NCBI RefSeq assembly: GCF_022163125.1
Contig: NZ_CP091881.1
Location: 3,472,001 to 3,536,000 of the forward strand
Reading direction: 5' to 3'
Length of the DNA: 64,000 nt
DNA from: Paenibacillus sp. HWE-109
Lineage (GTDB): Bacteria > Bacillota > Bacilli > Paenibacillales > NBRC-103111
The notes beneath the pieces are model-generated. The model searched no databases. It was not told the origin of the DNA and saw only the letters and a program-made list of their open reading frames with translations. A program made the translations under genes and the position numbers. The first letter of the stretch is position 1; the number at the start of each line of letters is the position of its first letter. Positions 25,725-34,414 of the stretch are shown piece after piece.

Positions 25725-26569
25725 TTCTTAACTTTAGTTACTTCGATATCTTCTTTGGAATAACTGCCGACTACATAAAAGGGGTCATTATTATTGCCAT
25801 TTGTTTGTGTAAGCTTAAGGGTTGTGCGGTAAAAATGCCTATTCTCGTTGAGCAAGTAGCTGTATGTATTTAATTCAGGTAAAGCATCGATGATAATGGG
25901 AGTGGAATAATAAGATACTTTGTTAACTTCATAGTACCTAAAGCTTTGAACATATTCCCTTAGGGTCTTGAGCTTTAATGGATCCTTCTCCCCTGTAATC
26001 ACAATAGGGTCATTGTACTGATAAGAAGGTGGGGGCACTTCTTTCCAACTCTTTTTCATCTCTTCATCACTAACATAGATTTCCTGTGTGTACTTTTCCT
26101 TGGCTTTCCTTAGTCCAGCTGTAGGGACGCCCATTTGCTCTATATCCTTTAATCGATAGTAAATTTGATCAGACATAATTGTTAAAACAGGATACGTCCC
26201 TCCCAAATAGTCCAAATATTGCGGATACGGGCTCTGCAGCACAATCTCTGTGTAATTCGTCTCATTGCCCTCTGTCGGCTGCTGTTGATTAATACGTGGA
26301 TTGATATAGATCGTTTTCGTGCTATCCTGCCAATTCACATTAGCTCCCAGGAAGCCCCCCAGCTCTTTCACTGGCAAGTAACTAGCATTATTATAAATTA
26401 ACGGGGGGTTCGCCAGCTGCACCTTCCGCCCGTCTACAACCACATTAAAATCACTCCGCAAATAGGCGTCTACACGCTGCAGCACATCTTGCGCATACAC
26501 GCCTGCTGTAAAACAAGTTCCCATAACCGTGCCCAGCACTGCAACTTTAGTCCACTTCGTCATACGCAT
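25721..26569 (-). CDS. Secreted stalk-domain protein (copper amine oxidase N-terminal-like)
   Basis: A 282-residue exported protein. The signal peptide (TKWTKVAVLGTVMGTCFTAGVYA) is followed by a stalk domain: VVVDGRKVQLANPPLIYNN.SYLPVKELGGFLGANVNWQ in scattered pieces, ending KTIYINP. The rest (from about residue 95) is unrecognised. Such modules are abundant in Paenibacillus and act as surface-binding units, not as oxidases. ATG 26569 has AGGAG 11 nt upstream. Confidence 0.85.
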   Translation of the reverse strand: MRMTKWTKVAVLGTVMGTCFTAGVYAQDVLQRVDAYLRSDFNVVVDGRKVQLANPPLIYNNASYLPVKELGGFLGANVNWQDSTKTIYINPRINQQQPTEGNETNYTEIVLQSPYPQYLDYLGGTYPVLTIMSDQIYYRLKDIEQMGVPTAGLRKAKEKYTQEIYVSDEEMKKSWKEVPPPSYQYNDPIVITGEKDPLKLKTLREYVQSFRYYEVNKVSYYSTPIIIDALPELNTYSYLLNENRHFYRTTLKLTQTNGNNNDPFYVVGSYSKEDIEVTKVKN

Positions 26570-26761
26570 AAGGTTGAATTCTCCTATCTATCCATTATGA
26601 TGCTTTGCAAACAATATTCGGCAAGAACCTCGCTTTACCTCCTTATTTCTACAAAATAGGTCCTATTTCCTATGACTGCCCCTATGAAACTCGCAAACAA
26701 TTGCGGGATCACCTGATTTGCTTTAAAATAGTTGAAAACATCTTTGAAAAGAGGAACAATC

Positions 26762-27394
26762 ATGAGTTTCACTGGATTCGCCCAACATGAATTCGATACA
26801 TTTGCTATAGAAGGCCTTGACGGGCGCATGGAAGCGATTCGCGAACGGATCCAACCCAAATTTAAAGTACTCGGGGATTCGTTAGTCGAAGATTTGTCGC
26901 TGTTGTCCGGCACCGAAATGTTCCTGCATATTGCCAAGCATTTAAGACGTAAAGTCAACCCTCCTGTAGATACCTGGATGGCCATTTGCCCAAACAAACG
27001 CGGCTATAAGCAGGTTCCGCATTTTCAGGTAGGTCTCTTCGATGACCGATTGTTTATCTGGCTGGCCTTGATCTATGAACTGCCGACCAAGGGTCAGATT
27101 GCTGAATCTTTCCTGAAAGATATCCCGCGGTTGAAAAAGGAGATTCCAGCCGATTTCGTTATTTCTTTTGATCATATGAAAAAAGATGTGACACCCGTCT
27201 CCCAATTGGATACGAACAGCTGGAAAGAAGCCTTGGTACGCTTTCGAGATGTCAAAAAAGCCGAACTTCTGATCGGCCGCAACCTGCACTTCCAGGATCC
27301 CGTGTTGGTCAACCCAGCTGAACTGGAAAAGCTAATCAAGGAAACCTTTGAAAAACTAATCCCCCTATATCAAACAGCGGTTGACGTGAAGTAA
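26762..27394 (+). CDS. DUF1054 family protein (YktB-like)
   Basis: A 210-residue cytoplasmic protein that starts MSFTGFAQHEFDTFAIEGL and carries HVAKHLRRKVNPP-type and WMAICPNKRGYKQVPHFQVG-type blocks (the second beginning near residue 78). This is the YktB/DUF1054 family of Bacillales; its function is not known. ATG 26762 follows GAGGAACAATC; an upstream in-frame ATG at 26732 lacks a ribosome binding site. Confidence 0.9.
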   Translation: MSFTGFAQHEFDTFAIEGLDGRMEAIRERIQPKFKVLGDSLVEDLSLLSGTEMFLHIAKHLRRKVNPPVDTWMAICPNKRGYKQVPHFQVGLFDDRLFIWLALIYELPTKGQIAESFLKDIPRLKKEIPADFVISFDHMKKDVTPVSQLDTNSWKEALVRFRDVKKAELLIGRNLHFQDPVLVNPAELEKLIKETFEKLIPLYQTAVDVK

Positions 27395-27505
27395 TTCCCT
27401 TTCACGGAAAATTTATGTGAAACTAAGGTTCTTTTAAACTAAAATGATCGCCTCCTGCACAGACTAAGTGCTGTAATTCCGAATTCACAGGAAAAGGAGG
27501 TATCA

Positions 27506-28201
27506 ATGAACGTGAATCAGCCCTATTTGAAAAAGCTCGTTGTAAGCTCGCTAGCCCTCTCATTGATGCTAGGAAGCGCAGCGCTTCCTACCCTATCAGC
27601 CGCAGCGAAAGCCCCATCCGATATCCAAGAGGATAGCGCTGCTATGCTGCAAAATGACGAGAAAGCACAAGGCCGCCACAGCCGAAAATGGCCGATTATC
27701 GAAGATTCAGCTTCCGTAATCGGGATCGACAAAGATATTCTCGTTAAATCTCTGAAGAGCGGCAAAAGCATTGTGGAAGCAGCCGCAGACAAAGGGATGA
27801 ATGAAGCTGACTTGACCGCCAAACTACAGCAGCTTAGGACAAGCAAAATCGAAGTTGCTGTGAAAGACGGCAAGCTGACAGCCGAGCAAGGCGAGCATAT
27901 GAAGCAAAAGCTTGGCGAACATCTCAAATTTATCCTGAACGAGAAGAACCTGCTCAGCAGCCATGCCGGACATGGCAAGTGGCATAAGTTCGGCCTCAAG
28001 CCGGATACCGAGAAGCTTGCGAAGTCTCTTGGTCTGAGCAAGGATGAGCTGCGCACACAGCTGCATGCGGGGAAGTCGCTGGCTGAAATTGCGCAAGCCA
28101 AAGGCGTCTCCAAAGACAAGCTTGTCGCGTCCATCAAGGAGCAGTTAACCCCTTCCATTGAGAAGTGGGTTGACCACAAGAAAGAAGCGAAAGAAAAATA
28201 A
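27506..28201 (+). CDS. Secreted protein with two LysM-unlike helical repeats
   Basis: A 231-residue protein with a signal peptide cleaved near ALPTLSAAAKA. The mature part contains two similar segments of about 35 residues: VIGIDKDILVKSLKSGKSIVEAA and LGLSKDELRTQLHAGKSLAEIA, each followed by xxKGmxxxxL. They look like paired small helical domains. The C-terminus is Lys-rich. No enzyme motif is visible. AGGAGG lies 7 nt before the ATG and a strong terminator follows. Function unknown; a cell-wall-associated role is a guess. Confidence 0.8.
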   Translation: MNVNQPYLKKLVVSSLALSLMLGSAALPTLSAAAKAPSDIQEDSAAMLQNDEKAQGRHSRKWPIIEDSASVIGIDKDILVKSLKSGKSIVEAAADKGMNEADLTAKLQQLRTSKIEVAVKDGKLTAEQGEHMKQKLGEHLKFILNEKNLLSSHAGHGKWHKFGLKPDTEKLAKSLGLSKDELRTQLHAGKSLAEIAQAKGVSKDKLVASIKEQLTPSIEKWVDHKKEAKEK

Positions 28202-28217
28202 GCTTGAGCAGATTGTC

Positions 28218-28246
28218 AAAAGGCATCCCTTGGGGATGCCTTTTTT
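28218..28246 (+). terminator. Intrinsic terminator after the secreted helical-repeat protein
   Basis: AAAAGGCATCCC pairs with GGGGATGCC, followed by six T. Confidence 0.9.
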
Positions 28247-28375
28247 AACACAGGATTTAAATGCATTTGGGTTGGGGGTGAGCGAAGCTTCCCCCTTATT
28301 ATTTGACGTCTACCGCATATTGACGTCCACCGCTGGCATCTTTGCTGCGGCGGTTTTCGGTCTCAAAGGGCATCT

Positions 28376-28572
28376 AATGAACTGCAGGATGCTTATAGAC
28401 CGGAAAATGGTTGCTTTGGAGATGTAATGAACAGCGTTGGCGTTACCTGGCACTTATTTGGCCGAATGGTGATCATTTGCTTGAAATAGAGCATCTGACA
28501 TTCATTAGATTTTCAGAATGAGCGATTTTAGGCGAATAAAGGTTATTGAGTTCGCAAGGAGCTTGTCTCAAG
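28376..28572 (+). repeat. Intergenic repeat family X, copy 1
   Basis: About 197 bp that align end to end, almost without gaps, with the reverse complement of 31477-31674. Shared blocks include TGAACTGCA.GATGCTTAT, GTGATCATTT.CTTGAAAT, TTAGATTTT, and TATTG.GTTCG near the end, closing with CTCAAG. By eye roughly two thirds of positions agree. No ORF of gene quality lies in it. The copy stands upstream of the TetR-ABC operon; its partner lies downstream in inverted orientation. Confidence 0.75.
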
Positions 28573-28587
28573 GTACATTGACTCGGC

Positions 28588-28611
28588 AACCTAGCCGCAG
28601 GCTAGGTTTTT
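28588..28611 (+). terminator. Orphan terminator-like hairpin between two repeats
   Basis: AACCTAGCC-GCA-GGCTAGGTT followed by TTT. No gene ends near it; it separates repeat X from repeat Y. Confidence 0.55.
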
Positions 28612-28618
28612 AAAGCAC

Positions 28619-28862
28619 CCTTATGCGAGCTTGAGGAACTACAGAGCGCTATTCCAACCAAAAGTCTCCATATAGCGAAGTTAGGGAACTACAGGGCGCT
28701 ATTTTGCTGTTTGGCGGGAGATCCAGGCTTTTTTCATGGAAATGAGACCTTGTAGTTCCGTATGACCCTCACATCCCTGCTATTTGCCCAAATAGCGTCT
28801 CTGAGTTCCCTTAACAGATTATCGCTTGTAAGAGGTTCATTTCTCAGAGGGGCGAAGCCTTG
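28619..28862 (-). repeat. Intergenic repeat family Y, copy 2
   Basis: The reverse complement of this stretch aligns with 4330-4580: AACCTCTTA, AAGGGAACTCA, GACGCTATT, CGGAACTACAAGGTCT, CAAACAGCAAAATAGCG and CTGTAGTTCC(C/T) boxes in the same order and spacing. It directly follows repeat X copy 1, so 28376-28862 is a composite, gene-free block. Confidence 0.75.
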
Positions 28863-28904
28863 TATTTTTTTTGAGTGCTAACTTAATAAAAACCACATCG
28901 CAAA

Positions 28905-28922
28905 AATGAGTGATTACTCACT
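28905..28922. promoter_or_regulatory. TetR operator 1
   Basis: AATGAGTGATTACTCACT, a near-perfect palindrome (arms ATGAGT/ACTCAC around GATT), ending at the -35 of the ABC operon promoter. An identical 18-mer occurs at 28962. The downstream TetR-family regulator is the obvious ligand. Confidence 0.75.
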
Positions 28923-28950
28923 TCACAAAAGAAGGAATATCGAGTACGAT
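28922..28950 (+). promoter_or_regulatory. Promoter of the TetR-ABC operon
   Basis: TTCACA (28922-28927), 17-bp spacer, TACGAT (28945-28950), bracketed by the two identical operators. Confidence 0.65.
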
Positions 28951-28961
28951 GAAATCATAAT

Positions 28962-28979
28962 AATGAGTGATTACTCACT
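28962..28979. promoter_or_regulatory. TetR operator 2
   Basis: Exact second copy of AATGAGTGATTACTCACT, 57 bp downstream of the first and at about +7 to +20 of the predicted transcript. Binding to both would block the promoter. Confidence 0.75.
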
Positions 28980-28999
28980 ACAAAACGAGGTGTTGACGC

Positions 29000-29725
29000 A
29001 TGGCTAACACATATTCGATTCAAGTGCAGCATGTCTCCAAACAATTCGGAGACAAAACGGTTTTGCAGGACATTACTTTAGATGTTCCCAAAGCACAGAT
29101 TTTTGGACTATTAGGTCCCTCCGGGTCAGGTAAAACAACACTCGTCCGCCTGATTGCCGGTATCGACGCCCCCTCTTCCGGCACCGTGCATGTGTTGAAC
29201 GAGAAGATGCCTCAGTTAGCCATGTTATCGCGTATCGGTTACATGGCGCAATCGGATGCGCTCTATGCCGAGTTGACGGCGCAAGAGAATTTAGCTTTTT
29301 TTGCGGCTTTATTCGGATTGGCAGGCACCAAAAGCAAAAATCGGATACAAGAAGTGATGGAACTTGTCGATCTGAGTGCACATTTGAAGAAGCAAGTGTC
29401 GAATTACTCGGGCGGCATGAAGCGTCGATTATCCTTGGCGGTCTCTTTGCTGCATGAGCCAGAAGTACTCATTCTGGATGAACCCACAGTCGGCATCGAT
29501 CCCGTTTTGAGAAAATCAATTTGGGAAGAACTCACGAAGCTCAGCGCTCGCGGAACAACGATAATAGTCACAACGCATGTCATGGATGAAGCTGATAAAT
29601 GCCACCGGTTAGGGATGATTCGTGATGGCAACCTTACAGCGGTCGGAACGCCTGAGGAATTGAAGCTGGCTACATCATCCTCCACGATTGAAGAAGCATT
29701 TTTATACTATGGAGGTGCAAAATAA
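29000..29725 (+). CDS. ABC exporter ATP-binding protein
   Basis: A 241-residue drug-export-type ATPase with Walker A GLLGPSGSGKTTLVRL, signature NYSGGMKRRLSLA, Walker B VLILDEPTVGID and H-loop VTTHVMDEAD. It ends SSTIEEAFLYY. First gene of a three-gene operon; its stop overlaps the permease start by one base (TAATG). The operon is probably repressed by the TetR protein encoded at its end. Confidence 0.92.
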   Translation: MANTYSIQVQHVSKQFGDKTVLQDITLDVPKAQIFGLLGPSGSGKTTLVRLIAGIDAPSSGTVHVLNEKMPQLAMLSRIGYMAQSDALYAELTAQENLAFFAALFGLAGTKSKNRIQEVMELVDLSAHLKKQVSNYSGGMKRRLSLAVSLLHEPEVLILDEPTVGIDPVLRKSIWEELTKLSARGTTIIVTTHVMDEADKCHRLGMIRDGNLTAVGTPEELKLATSSSTIEEAFLYYGGAK

Positions 29726-30753
29726 TGCGAATTCGCGCTATCATTGTACGTATTTTGCGTCAGTTTTTTCATGATAAACGCACATTAATGATGATGCTCG
29801 TAGCGCCTATGCTCATCCTCTTCCTAATGTCACTTGTTTTCAACGGGAGTACGTATGCACCTAAATTAGGGACGGTCGATGCCCCTGCTCCTTTCATTCA
29901 GAAGCTGATTGCGTTAGGCGCAGAAGTGAATCCCTATACAATCGAGGAAGCCCAATCTAAGCTAGCAGGCAGCCATTTAGATGCTTATATTGTGATGCAG
30001 GGAGCCGTCCCTCAGGTGACCTTGGAAGGGAGTGATCCGGCCAAGAACAAAGCGGTCCTCTTCCTGCTGCAAAAAGCGCTGCAAAACGCAGCACTGCCAA
30101 GCGCTGGAACACAAGTGCCAACCATCACCTATCTGCACGGTTCCGCTAATATGGCTGCATTTGACAACCTGGGTCCTGTCCTCATCGGATTTTTCGTTTT
30201 TTTCTTCGTCTTCCTGCTCTCCGGGGTATCCTTCCTGAGAGAACGAACCGGCGGCACCCTGGAGCGGCTTCTGGCCTCCCCGCTTAGACGTTGGGAAATC
30301 GTCGTCGGGTATATCCTCGGTTTTGGGATCTTCACCACACTGCAGGCCACGCTCATCGCTTGGTTCGCAACCAGTGTTCTCGGTCTGATGCTCGTCGGCT
30401 CATTCTGGTATGTCCTCCTGATCACCCTTTTGCTCGCCTTGACCGCTTTGTCTTTGGGCACACTCATTTCCGCTTTTGCCAATAACGAGTTCCAAATGAT
30501 TCAGTTCATTCCGATTATCATCGTACCACAGGTCTTTTTCTCGGGTTTATTTAGCTTGGACACGATGTCCATCTATCTTCGCTGGATTAGCACCATCATG
30601 CCGCTGAAATACGGCGCAGAGGCCTTGCGAAACATTATGATTCGCGGCGCGGGCTGGGAGACGATTTGGATTGATGTCGTGGTGCTGGCAGGATTCACTG
30701 TTGGCTTCATGATGCTAAATATACTGGCACTGAGGAAGCATCGTAAGATATAA
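29725..30753 (+). CDS. ABC-2 type permease
   Basis: A 342-residue membrane partner of the ATPase. One N-terminal helix (TLMMMLVAPMLILFLMSLVF), an external domain of about 120 residues, then FVFFFVFLLSGVSFLRERTGGTLERLLASPLRRWE, a segment quoted only in its RTGGTLERLLASP core, which is the conserved coupling motif of drug-type ABC-2 permeases. Five more helices follow. One permease gene suggests a homodimer. Substrate unknown. Confidence 0.9.
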   Translation: MRIRAIIVRILRQFFHDKRTLMMMLVAPMLILFLMSLVFNGSTYAPKLGTVDAPAPFIQKLIALGAEVNPYTIEEAQSKLAGSHLDAYIVMQGAVPQVTLEGSDPAKNKAVLFLLQKALQNAALPSAGTQVPTITYLHGSANMAAFDNLGPVLIGFFVFFFVFLLSGVSFLRERTGGTLERLLASPLRRWEIVVGYILGFGIFTTLQATLIAWFATSVLGLMLVGSFWYVLLITLLLALTALSLGTLISAFANNEFQMIQFIPIIIVPQVFFSGLFSLDTMSIYLRWISTIMPLKYGAEALRNIMIRGAGWETIWIDVVVLAGFTVGFMMLNILALRKHRKI

Positions 30754-30797
30754 TATAAAAATGTGAAAACAAGCTAGGTATACAGGAGGTGAGTGCC

Positions 30798-31460
30798 TTG
30801 TCCCAAGTCGAACCCTGGTTACAAGAACTGCTGCGTCTTAATGACGAAGAAGAGAAAATGACCGAAAAACAGATCAAAATTGTTCAAGCGGCTGTAGAAA
30901 TTTTCTCCCAAAAAGGATTTGCAGGCTCTTCTACCAGTGAAATTGCGCAAAAGGCAGGCGTAGCGGAAGGCACCATTTTCCGTCACTATAAAACCAAAAA
31001 AGAATTGCTGCTCTCCATTGTGGCCCCCATTATGACGAAGCTCATTGCACCTTTTGCAGTGAAGGATTTCACCAAAGTGCTCGACGCTGAGTATCCAAGC
31101 ATGGAACCATACCTGCGCGCAATTATTGTGAATCGGATGGAATTCGCCAGAAAACATTTTGCCGTATTGAAAATATTTCTGCATGAAATTCCCTTTCATA
31201 CCGAGCTGAGAGAACAATTTCAGGAAACTTTCTCCAAATTAGTATTGGAAAAAGCTTATAAAGCAATTCGGCACTTCCAGGCTGAGGGTCAAATCATTGA
31301 ATTGCCTGCCTCAACAACGATGCGATTAATTATTTCGACCATTGTGGGTTTCTTGATTACCCGGTTTCTGCTAGCGCCCAACGCCGATTGGGATGAGGAA
31401 GTGGAAATTGAGCATACCATTCAATTTATTATGAATGGGCTGACTTTGAGGAAGGCCTAG
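30798..31460 (+). CDS. TetR-family regulator of the ABC operon
   Basis: A 220-residue regulator. The helix-turn-helix lies around residues 30-65: STSEIAQKAGVAEGTIFRHY followed by KTKKELL. The C-terminal ligand domain is helical. TTG 30798 is the start because AGGAGG (30784-30789) lies 8 nt upstream; the GTG at 30789 overlaps that site. A 20-residue leader rich in acidic residues precedes the usual TetR start. It should bind the twin AATGAGTGATTACTCACT sites and release on binding the exporter substrate. Confidence 0.92.
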   Translation: MSQVEPWLQELLRLNDEEEKMTEKQIKIVQAAVEIFSQKGFAGSSTSEIAQKAGVAEGTIFRHYKTKKELLLSIVAPIMTKLIAPFAVKDFTKVLDAEYPSMEPYLRAIIVNRMEFARKHFAVLKIFLHEIPFHTELREQFQETFSKLVLEKAYKAIRHFQAEGQIIELPASTTMRLIISTIVGFLITRFLLAPNADWDEEVEIEHTIQFIMNGLTLRKA

Positions 31461-31476
31461 CGCCAAAGCCAATCAA

Positions 31477-31674
31477 CTTGAGTCAAGCCCCCTTACGAAC
31501 CCAATACCCTTTATTTGATCAAAATGGTGCATTTAAAAAATCTAACGAATTCCTTATACGTTATTTCAAGTAAATGATCACCTTTCCGCCTATAAGCTGC
31601 ACATTAACGCTCACTCAGTTCATTGGATTTTCAAAGCAGCGTTTTGAGGGTCAATAAGCATCATGCAGTTCACT
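31477..31674 (-). repeat. Intergenic repeat family X, copy 2 (inverted)
   Basis: Reverse complement matches 28376-28572 over its full length. It begins 16 bp after the TetR stop. With copy 1 it forms an inverted pair around the whole operator-promoter-ABC-TetR unit. Nothing else is recognisable in the 31461-31736 gap. Confidence 0.75.
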
Positions 31675-31736
31675 AGCAATAAGGATGATTGAATGTAGGC
31701 GCAAGAATGCGAGCATTTATCCCAAAGACAACAATC

Positions 31737-31785
31737 AAAAAGAGGCTGGCCCAGGTTATCAACCTTGGGCACAGCCTCTTTTTGG
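31737..31785. terminator. Bidirectional intrinsic terminator
   Basis: AAAAAGAGGCTG pairs with CAGCCTCTTTTT, with an inner CCCAGGTT/AACCTTGGG arm. Serves the MFS gene ending at 31789 and any plus-strand read-through. Confidence 0.8.
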
Positions 31786-31788
31786 GGA

Positions 31789-32958
31789 TTATGCAGCTTG
31801 TCGTGATCGGGTTTGACGATCCACAAGCACAAAACGCTGCAACAGCAGTATCGCGGCTAGGCAAAGCACGCCGCCAATGATGAACGGCAGGGAATGCGCG
31901 ATGGCGAACACGGCGCCTCCGAGGAGTGGTCCGGCAATACGGCCCAGACTGTCCATAGAGGAGCTCAGACCCGTCGCGACGCCTTGTCCAACTTTGGTCC
32001 GCTGCGTAATCAGCGAAGTCACACAAGGGCGTATGAGCGCATTACCTGCGCCGAATACGGACAAATAGATTGCAGCGGTTACTACGCTGCTTGAGTACAG
32101 CAGCAGGAAGAAGCCGGCTGCCGACAGGAAGAGCCCGATGCCGATGACGACTTGCTCGGCTCCCTGCTTCACCAAGCGGCGAACAACGCCGCCTTGAATT
32201 AAGGCGCCAACGATACCGCTCGCTAAGAACATCATGCCGATGTCGAATGGCGTAGCGCCAATCTTGTCCATCTGGTAGTACTGAAGCGTAGCTTCCAGAC
32301 CAGCCAAGGTGAAAGAAACAAAAAAGGATAGCACGTAGAGATACTTTGACGCTCCTGAGAAAGCCGTCCAACGGGAGGGCGCTTTCTCTTTGACCGATGT
32401 ACGCTTGTCCGGTGTCAATGATTCCTTCAAGATCGCAAAGGCTAGAATAAAGGAAGCCAATGACAAGGCGGATGCGACGAAGAACGGCACATACGTCCCC
32501 CACTTGCTAAATATACCGCCAAGTGCGGGCCCAAAAATGAAGCCTAGGCCGATCGACATCCCAACCATCCCCATGCCTTTGGTCCGATTCTCAGCTGTTG
32601 TGATATCCGCCACGTAAGCGACAGCGCAAGCTGTAGCCGCACCAGAGAATAAGCCGCCCATAATCCGGGATACATACATAATCCATAGATGGTCGTTAGC
32701 AAATCCAAAAATAAGAAAGCTTACACTAAAACCCAACAACCCGATCAGGATAATCGGGCGACGGCCAATTCGATCCGAAAGCGCCCCCCAAATAGGGGAC
32801 ATTAGGAAGGAAGCCGCGGAATACACCGACAACAGCAACGCGTTATGATATTCCGATCCAGCACCCTTCACGACTTCAGGAAGAATCGGGATAATAATGC
32901 CAAAACCAACGAATATCGTCATCAACAACAGCATGATGATTCCAATCTGTTTATTCAT
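31789..32958 (-). CDS. MFS multidrug-type efflux transporter
   Basis: A 389-residue, 12-helix drug:H+ antiporter. It shows motif A GALSDRIGRRPI after helix 2, Arg in helix 4 (YVSRIMGGLFSG) and motif C GLGFIFGPALGG in helix 5, the marks of the Bmr/NorA/TetA group. A weaker motif A repeat is near residue 235. Single gene behind GGAGG. The compound exported cannot be read from sequence. Confidence 0.9.
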   Translation of the reverse strand: MNKQIGIIMLLLMTIFVGFGIIIPILPEVVKGAGSEYHNALLLSVYSAASFLMSPIWGALSDRIGRRPIILIGLLGFSVSFLIFGFANDHLWIMYVSRIMGGLFSGAATACAVAYVADITTAENRTKGMGMVGMSIGLGFIFGPALGGIFSKWGTYVPFFVASALSLASFILAFAILKESLTPDKRTSVKEKAPSRWTAFSGASKYLYVLSFFVSFTLAGLEATLQYYQMDKIGATPFDIGMMFLASGIVGALIQGGVVRRLVKQGAEQVVIGIGLFLSAAGFFLLLYSSSVVTAAIYLSVFGAGNALIRPCVTSLITQRTKVGQGVATGLSSSMDSLGRIAGPLLGGAVFAIAHSLPFIIGGVLCLAAILLLQRFVLVDRQTRSRQAA

Positions 32959-32992
32959 GTTGCTTTTAGGCCTCCAAATCAGTCATTTTCCC

Positions 32993-34243
32993 TTATCGTA
33001 CCATACCTTTTTTGGGGATGGAAATGAACATTTGAAGAACAAGCAGAAGAACTAGGACAAAACCGCTCATCAAGAATGGAGCATGATAACCATACACATC
33101 CCACAGCTTCCCTGAAACGATTGGCCCAACAATCATCCCTAAGCCTTCAATAGTAAGAAAAAAGCCCCATACAGCGCCTCTTTTTTCCGGAGGAATAGCC
33201 GAAGCAATCAGCGCATTCCAAGATGGAATGATGAAGGCATAACCAATTCCCAAGACAGCTACCAACACATATAGCAGCAACATCGATTTAGCGAAAGTGA
33301 AGCACAGCAGCACGGCAGCGCTCAAACTGAAACCAATGACAAGAAACGGGCGAATCCCGATTCGATCCACTATTTTCCCCATCGGAACTAAGCAAATAAC
33401 CGTCACAGCGCCCCCTGCAATCAAAAACATACTGTATTGAAAAGAGGAGAGTTTCAGCACTTCCTTGGCATACAGTGTAAGTATGGGTGTCAGAATGCCT
33501 AATGCAAAAGTTTGGGCGAACATGGCGGGAAACAACAAGGGACTCACATTCATCGAACGTCGAACTTCACTTAAATAGACCGAAACACGCTGCCAAAAAG
33601 AAGTGCGAGAAACACTTTTAATTTCCGCCTTAGTGACTGATTTTCCCTGTAATCCCGCTTCTCTTCTCGGCAGCATAAGCGCAACAAGCACGACAACCGT
33701 CATGCAGCCGATTAATAGACGAAAAGCAGAACTGTAGTGATTCTCGCCCACAATAAAATTAATCGCGACTGGACCCAAGCCCACACCCGACAGCCAAGCC
33801 ATATAAACAACGCTCATGATTGTAGCTTTTCCGTCATCGCCTGCCACTTCCGTAGTGCCTGTAATAACACAGGGCCATAATGGCGCTGTTCCCAATCCAA
33901 GCAGCGCGCAGCCGAGAATCATCCAGCTGATCTGCGCAGTTGTCGCAATCAAAATAACTGCAACAAAAGTCATTAACACCCCAGTGAGCATCGTTGTTCG
34001 GTAGCCTAATTTATCAATAATCCAGCCGACAGGTGTCCGGAGAACATTATCCCCAATATACTGTGCTGCAAGCGTCCAGCCAATGATGAACGCAGAGGCT
34101 CCGAGTGATGTCTTCATATAAACCGGCAATATCGTTAAAAGCAACGCGCCCTTCACAAATTCGACGACAAACATAATAATTAACAATTCCATCACAAATG
34201 GGGAAAACAAGCGATTTTTCCCCCATTTTTCCATGAAAAGCAT
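32993..34243 (-). CDS. MFS transporter
   Basis: A 416-residue, 12-helix transporter. Motif A-like RTPVGWIIDKLGYR follows helix 2 and VGLGPVAINF stands at the motif C position; the second half has PMGKIVDRIGIRP. ATG 34243 lies 7 nt after AAGGAG, and the earlier frame start at 34276 has no such site. It lies 34 bp upstream of the other MFS gene on the same strand, so both may be transcribed together. Substrate unknown. Confidence 0.88.
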   Translation of the reverse strand: MLFMEKWGKNRLFSPFVMELLIIMFVVEFVKGALLLTILPVYMKTSLGASAFIIGWTLAAQYIGDNVLRTPVGWIIDKLGYRTTMLTGVLMTFVAVILIATTAQISWMILGCALLGLGTAPLWPCVITGTTEVAGDDGKATIMSVVYMAWLSGVGLGPVAINFIVGENHYSSAFRLLIGCMTVVVLVALMLPRREAGLQGKSVTKAEIKSVSRTSFWQRVSVYLSEVRRSMNVSPLLFPAMFAQTFALGILTPILTLYAKEVLKLSSFQYSMFLIAGGAVTVICLVPMGKIVDRIGIRPFLVIGFSLSAAVLLCFTFAKSMLLLYVLVAVLGIGYAFIIPSWNALIASAIPPEKRGAVWGFFLTIEGLGMIVGPIVSGKLWDVYGYHAPFLMSGFVLVLLLVLQMFISIPKKGMVR

Positions 34244-34327
34244 AAGATTTCTCCTTGTTTTGGCGAATTTTAACACCTTACTGTTAGTTTTACCTAAATC
34301 TGCACAAACTATTTTTTAAAAATTAAC

Positions 34328-34355
34328 TTGCATGATATCTCTATTTTGATATACT
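34328..34355 (+). promoter_or_regulatory. Promoter of speA
   Basis: TTGCAT (34328-34333), 16-bp spacer, TATACT (34350-34355). Confidence 0.6.
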
Positions 34356-34414
34356 CATTTTGTTTGTTGCAATATGCAGCAAGCAATCCACTATAGAAGG
34401 GAAGCGATAATCAG

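Noticed and set aside
27523..28179. Long minus-strand frame (218 residues) opposite the secreted helical-repeat gene
   Set aside because: Mirror frame of a well-supported plus-strand gene with signal peptide and ribosome binding site; Ser/Leu/Cys-rich shadow composition.
28158..28427. Open frame over the 5' part of repeat X (89 residues), sharing an NCxMLID-type end with a frame at 31620-31832
   Set aside because: No ribosome binding site and no protein-like composition; the shared end follows from the DNA repeat itself.
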